NCBI GenBank assembly: GCA_964467255.1
Contig: CAYXPR010000004.1
Coordinates: 1 to 64,000 of the forward strand
Direction: 5' to 3'
Length of the DNA: 64,000 bases
Origin: CAYXPR01 sp964467255
GTDB lineage: Bacteria; Pseudomonadota; Alphaproteobacteria; Rickettsiales; RGZB01
Made by a program: the position numbers and the translations under genes. Below the pieces are notes generated by a model. The model worked only from the letters and a program-made list of their open reading frames with translations, made no database searches and had not been told where the DNA came from. Below, piece by piece: positions 60,789-64,000 of the stretch. Positions within the stretch are counted from its first letter, which is position 1. Every line of letters starts with the position of its first letter.

Positions 60789-61205
60789 ATGCTGACATGC
60801 ACCGTGAAATTAGAGTTCAACGCCGCCAAACGCCTGCTGGAATTTGAAGGCAAATGCCACCAGCTGCATGGTTACCGCTATGCGCTGGAGGCCAGCTTCA
60901 CCGCGCCTAAAAACAAGAACGGGCTGGTGATTGATTTTTATGAGCTGAAGCAAAAGCTCGGTGCATGGATTGAAAAAAACTGGGAACATAACGTGGTGCT
61001 GAACGTGAAAGATAAACCACTCGGCAACGCGATTGGCGACCTGACAGGCCAGAAAATTTTCTACATGAAAAATGATCCCACGGCCGAAAACATGGCGGAA
61101 TATTTAAAAGATACGGTGTGCCCGAAACTGTTTGGCAAAACTGTGAAATGCACCTGCATACGCCTGTATGACACGCCAGATGCGTGGGTGGAAGTCACCG
61201 ACTAA
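60789..61205 (+). CDS. QueD/PTPS-like protein with altered zinc site
   Basis: 138 residues, family of 6-carboxy- and 6-pyruvoyl-tetrahydropterin synthases. The body of the family is visible: GKCHQLHGYRYALEASF, GLVIDFYELKQKLG, a His in NWEHNVVL and PTAENMAEYL. Of the usual zinc ligands (first His in 'AAH', both His of 'HGH'), Lys14 and Tyr29 replace two, and only His27 stays; His24 is extra. The catalytic Cys23 is kept, but the usual Glu-Thr late in the chain reads Tyr-Asp-Thr. Function may differ from queuosine synthesis. The ATG has no clear ribosome site. Confidence 0.8.
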   Translation: MLTCTVKLEFNAAKRLLEFEGKCHQLHGYRYALEASFTAPKNKNGLVIDFYELKQKLGAWIEKNWEHNVVLNVKDKPLGNAIGDLTGQKIFYMKNDPTAENMAEYLKDTVCPKLFGKTVKCTCIRLYDTPDAWVEVTD

Positions 61206-61207
61206 AT

Positions 61208-61810
61208 TTAAGGATTCAGCAGCGAATGTATCCACGCGCCGCCCTTGCTGCGCGTGTAACGCACGCGCGTGTGCAGGCGGTGCGCCCCCTCCTGCCAGAA
61301 CTCAATAGCATCCGGCACTAAACGGTAACCAACCCACTGCGGCGGGCGGGGGATGTTGTCGTCATCCGGGTATTTGCGCTTTGCTTCTTCCGCGCGCGCC
61401 ATCAGCACCTCACGATTGGCCAGCGGCTTTGACTGGTCCGATGCCCATGCGCCACGGCGGCTACTCGGGTGGCGGGAGTTAAAATACGCATCGGCCTCTT
61501 CGGCGGTGGCATGTTCCACGCGGCCTTCAATACGCACTTGTTTATCGAGCGGGATCCAATACAGGCATAATGCAGCATGCGGGTTGGCGGCGAGCTCTTG
61601 CCCTTTACGGCTGGTGGTGTTGCTGTAAAACACAAAGCCGCGTTCATCAAAATTTTTCAGGAGCAGAATGCGCGCCGAGGGTTTGCCATCGGGTGTGGAT
61701 GTTGCCACGCACATGGCGCTGCCATCTTCGTTGCCCAGCAGCTTTTTTGCCTCAGCAAACCACTGCCCGAACAGGGCGAATGGGTCTGGTTGCGCTTCAA
61801 AGCCGGTCAT
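61208..61810 (-). CDS. pdxH: Pyridoxamine 5'-phosphate oxidase
   Basis: FMN enzyme making pyridoxal phosphate. 200 residues from the ATG at 61810, preceded by GGGGGG; longer readings cover the uvrB promoter region. Motifs are PSARILLLKNFDERGFVFYS and SRKGQELAANPHAAL, then VRIEGRVEHATAEEADAYF in part, and PPQWVGYRL, with the final IHSLLNP in place of the usual end. It is divergent from uvrB and convergent with the QueD-like gene. Confidence 0.94.
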   Translation of the reverse strand: MTGFEAQPDPFALFGQWFAEAKKLLGNEDGSAMCVATSTPDGKPSARILLLKNFDERGFVFYSNTTSRKGQELAANPHAALCLYWIPLDKQVRIEGRVEHATAEEADAYFNSRHPSSRRGAWASDQSKPLANREVLMARAEEAKRKYPDDDNIPRPPQWVGYRLVPDAIEFWQEGAHRLHTRVRYTRSKGGAWIHSLLNP

Positions 61811-61867
61811 GGTAGCGTGCCCCCCGTTCAGGTTCCCTAAAAAACAGTTCATATATAGCAAATTGCC

Positions 61868-63880
61868 ATGAAGAAACCAGTGCTTAAAATCCACTCGGAG
61901 TATCAGCCTGCCGGCGACCAGCCGCAGGCGATTGATGCGCTTGTGGAAGGCCTGAAGGCCAATGAGCGCGAGCAGGTGCTGCTGGGGGTAACGGGCAGTG
62001 GCAAAACCTTCACCATGGCGCAGGTGATTGAACGCACCCAGCGCCCTGCGATTATTCTGGCGCATAATAAAACGCTCGCCGCACAGCTCTATGAGGAAAT
62101 GAAGTCATTTTTCCCTGAAAATGCGGTGGAGTATTTCGTATCGTATTACGATTACTACCAGCCGGAAGCCTACATCCCCAAAACCGATACGTTCATTGAA
62201 AAAGATTCCGCCATTAACGAACAGATTGATTTGCTGCGCCACTCGGCCACGCGTTCATTGCTGTCGCGCCGCGATGTGGTGGTGGTGGCGAGTGTGTCGT
62301 GCATTTACGGTATCGGTTCGCCGGAACTGTACCTGAAAATGGTGATTCCGCTGCGTGTGGGCGACCGTGTGGATGTAGGAGAACTCACCAAAAAATTCAT
62401 CGAGCTGCAATATGAACGCAACGACGTGGAGTTCGCGCGCGGCGCGTTCCGCTTGCGTGGCGACACGCTGGATATTTTTCCCTCGCACATGGATGACCGC
62501 GCATGGCGGCTTTCCTTTTTCGGGGATGAGCTGGAAGCAATTACGGAGTTTGATACGCTGACAGGCGAGAAAACCGGCACGATGCAGGATGTAACGATTT
62601 TTGCCAACAGCCATTATGTGACACCGCGCCCCACACTGCTGCAAGCGGTGGAGCATATTAAGGTGGAGCTCAAAGAACGCCTCGCCTTTTTAGAAGCGAA
62701 TAATAAATTGCTGGAAGCACAGCGGCTTTCGCAGCGCACACAGTTTGATATCGAAATGCTGGTGGAAGCAGGCATGTGCAAGGGTATCGAAAATTATTCG
62801 CGTTATTTAACAGGCCGTAAATCGGGTGAGGCACCGCCGACTTTGTTTGAATATCTGCCGAAAGACGCATTGATTTTTGTGGATGAGAGCCATGTGACCG
62901 TGCCACAAATCGGTGCGATGCACAAAGGTGACCGCAGCCGTAAAACCACGCTGGTTGAACATGGTTTCCGCCTGCCGAGTGCGCTTGATAACCGCCCGCT
63001 GAAATTTGAAGAGTGGGATGCAATGCGCGGGCAAACCGTGTTTGTTTCTGCGACGCCCGGTAAGTTTGAACTGGAACGCACGCAGGGCGCTTTCATCGAG
63101 CAAGTGGTGCGCCCCACCGGCCTTGTGGACCCTGAATGCATCATCCGCCCCGTGGAATCGCAGGTGGATGACGTGATGGCCGAATGCCGCGAAGTAGCAA
63201 AGCGCGGCGGGCGTGTGCTGGTGACAACGCTGACCAAACGCATGGCAGAAGACCTTACGGAATATATGCAGGAAGCGGGCATTAAGGTGACGTATATGCA
63301 CTCGGATGTGGAAACGCTGGAGCGCGTGGAAATCATCCGCGACTTACGGAAAGGCGTATTTGATGTGCTGATTGGCATCAACCTGCTGCGTGAGGGGCTG
63401 GATATTCCCGAATGCGAACTCGTGGCAATTTTAGATGCCGATAAAGAAGGTTTTCTGCGATCACGCACATCGCTCATTCAAACGATTGGCCGTGCGGCAC
63501 GCAATCTGGACGGTCGCGTGATTTTATATGCCGACAGAATGACGGACTCACTGAAAGCCGCGCTTGAAGAAACCGAACGCCGCAAGCAGCGCCAGATAGC
63601 GCATAATACAAAACATGGCATCACGCCCGCGAGTATCAAAAAGGCAATTTCGGATAGCCTGCATTTTGAGGAAGCTGCCATACTGCCGCCCGAAGCCATC
63701 GGCAAAGACGGTCACACGCTGAGCGGAAAAGCGCTCGAAGATAAAATCACACAGCTGAAAAAGCAGATGCTGAAGGCGGCAGAGAATTTAGAGTTTGAAG
63801 AAGCGGCGAAACTAAGAGATAGCATCCACACGCTGGAACAACTGCTGCTGAAAGCTGGCGGCGAAGCGGCGATGGAATAA
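61868..63880 (+). CDS. uvrB: Excinuclease ABC subunit B
   Basis: DNA damage recognition and incision with UvrA and UvrC. 670 residues. Walker A is GVTGSGKTFTMA, the beta-hairpin region has YYDYYQPEAYIP, the DEAD-like motif is IFVDESHVTVPQ, and LIGINLLREGLDIPE and the UVR domain at the C-terminus (LEFEEAAKLRDSI) are present. No ribosome site is seen, and a TATATA at 61852-61857 would start transcription only a few bases before the ATG. Confidence 0.97.
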   Translation: MKKPVLKIHSEYQPAGDQPQAIDALVEGLKANEREQVLLGVTGSGKTFTMAQVIERTQRPAIILAHNKTLAAQLYEEMKSFFPENAVEYFVSYYDYYQPEAYIPKTDTFIEKDSAINEQIDLLRHSATRSLLSRRDVVVVASVSCIYGIGSPELYLKMVIPLRVGDRVDVGELTKKFIELQYERNDVEFARGAFRLRGDTLDIFPSHMDDRAWRLSFFGDELEAITEFDTLTGEKTGTMQDVTIFANSHYVTPRPTLLQAVEHIKVELKERLAFLEANNKLLEAQRLSQRTQFDIEMLVEAGMCKGIENYSRYLTGRKSGEAPPTLFEYLPKDALIFVDESHVTVPQIGAMHKGDRSRKTTLVEHGFRLPSALDNRPLKFEEWDAMRGQTVFVSATPGKFELERTQGAFIEQVVRPTGLVDPECIIRPVESQVDDVMAECREVAKRGGRVLVTTLTKRMAEDLTEYMQEAGIKVTYMHSDVETLERVEIIRDLRKGVFDVLIGINLLREGLDIPECELVAILDADKEGFLRSRTSLIQTIGRAARNLDGRVILYADRMTDSLKAALEETERRKQRQIAHNTKHGITPASIKKAISDSLHFEEAAILPPEAIGKDGHTLSGKALEDKITQLKKQMLKAAENLEFEEAAKLRDSIHTLEQLLLKAGGEAAME

Positions 63881-63921
63881 GCCAAGTAACTGATATTTAT
63901 ATATAAATAAACATTTTTGTT

Positions 63922-63954
63922 TTAACGCTTTCTTAAAATCTCCCGTGTTATTCT
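63922..63954 (+). promoter_or_regulatory. CtrA-type box with -10-like element
   Basis: TTAA at 63922-63925, seven bases, TTAA at 63933-63936. TATTCT at 63949-63954 starts 27 bases from the box start. Transcription would begin near 63961, about 20 bases before the last start codon in the window. Confidence 0.7.
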
Positions 63955-63981
63955 TATTGTTGCATCATTGGAGCTGAGGCG

Positions 63982-64000
63982 ATGACACGAAAAGATTGGC
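63982..64000 (+). CDS. Start of a gene cut by the window edge
   Basis: ATG at 63982 with GGAG and GAGG just before it. Only six codons are visible (MTRKDW). It follows a CtrA-type promoter. The product cannot be named. Confidence 0.6.

Noticed and set aside
62803..63477. A 224-codon minus-strand frame opposite uvrB
   Set aside because: Ser/Arg-rich antisense of a conserved gene, without start signals.

Overview
The window is a 64 kb piece of an alphaproteobacterial chromosome of mid-range GC. The placement rests on FliX (known from alphaproteobacteria), a cysteine-poor DksA of the alphaproteobacterial type, a sigma54 promoter before flgI, and seven intergenic TTAA-N7-TTAA sites, which match the CtrA consensus. 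It looks like a deep, free-living or Micavibrio-like lineage rather than a close Caulobacter or Rhizobium relative, but the species is not determined. No phage, insertion sequence, CRISPR array or rRNA was seen. One tRNA-Pro(TGG) is present.

Layout. 1-10.3 kb (+): the end of comEC, then a cell-wall operon (amiC, mrcA, a large unknown membrane protein) running into prfB (with its programmed +1 frameshift), ldcA and a sirtuin. 10.3-17.5 kb (mostly -): mltG and the fatty-acid cluster fabF-acpP-fabG-fabD, a copper-delivery pair (PCu(A)C, Sco1) and purD. 17.5-25.2 kb: xseA (+), a Gly/His-rich secreted protein (-) and an LPS operon on the minus strand (msbA-DUF374-waaA-lpxK-lpxL-like). 25.3-34.9 kb: an XRE regulator, a small CxxC protein, ppdK, an unknown 241-aa protein, the operon glyQ-panD-glyS, and a pair of tandem helix-turn-helix proteins. 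35-36.6 kb: ispB and dksA, convergent. 36.6-50.1 kb: a flagellar island with fliX (-), then flgI-flgJ-flgN-flgK-flgL-fliW-fliB-flagellin-flaG-fliD-fliS (+). 50.2-64 kb: lysC, a flavin oxidoreductase, an HPt protein, tRNA-Pro, an unknown coiled protein, a DUF2946 protein with a His-rich porin, a solitary prepilin, rpiB-glyA-nrdR-ribD, yggU-yggT, a degenerate QueD-like protein, pdxH, uvrB, and the first codons of a further gene.

Regulation is the most informative part. Seven intergenic sites match the CtrA consensus exactly, and in all seven a -10-like hexamer follows 22-27 bases (mostly 26) from the start of the box on one strand. They lie before the flagellin, a solitary type IV prepilin, the tandem-HTH pair, three uncharacterised genes and the gene that begins at the right edge. 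The flgI operon instead has a textbook sigma54 site and faces fliX. This suggests a cell-cycle or motility circuit of the Caulobacter kind whose unknown members are named by their shared promoter. The flagellar island also carries FliW and a FliB-type flagellin lysine methylase beside an unusually large flagellin, with a hairpin-rich mRNA leader.
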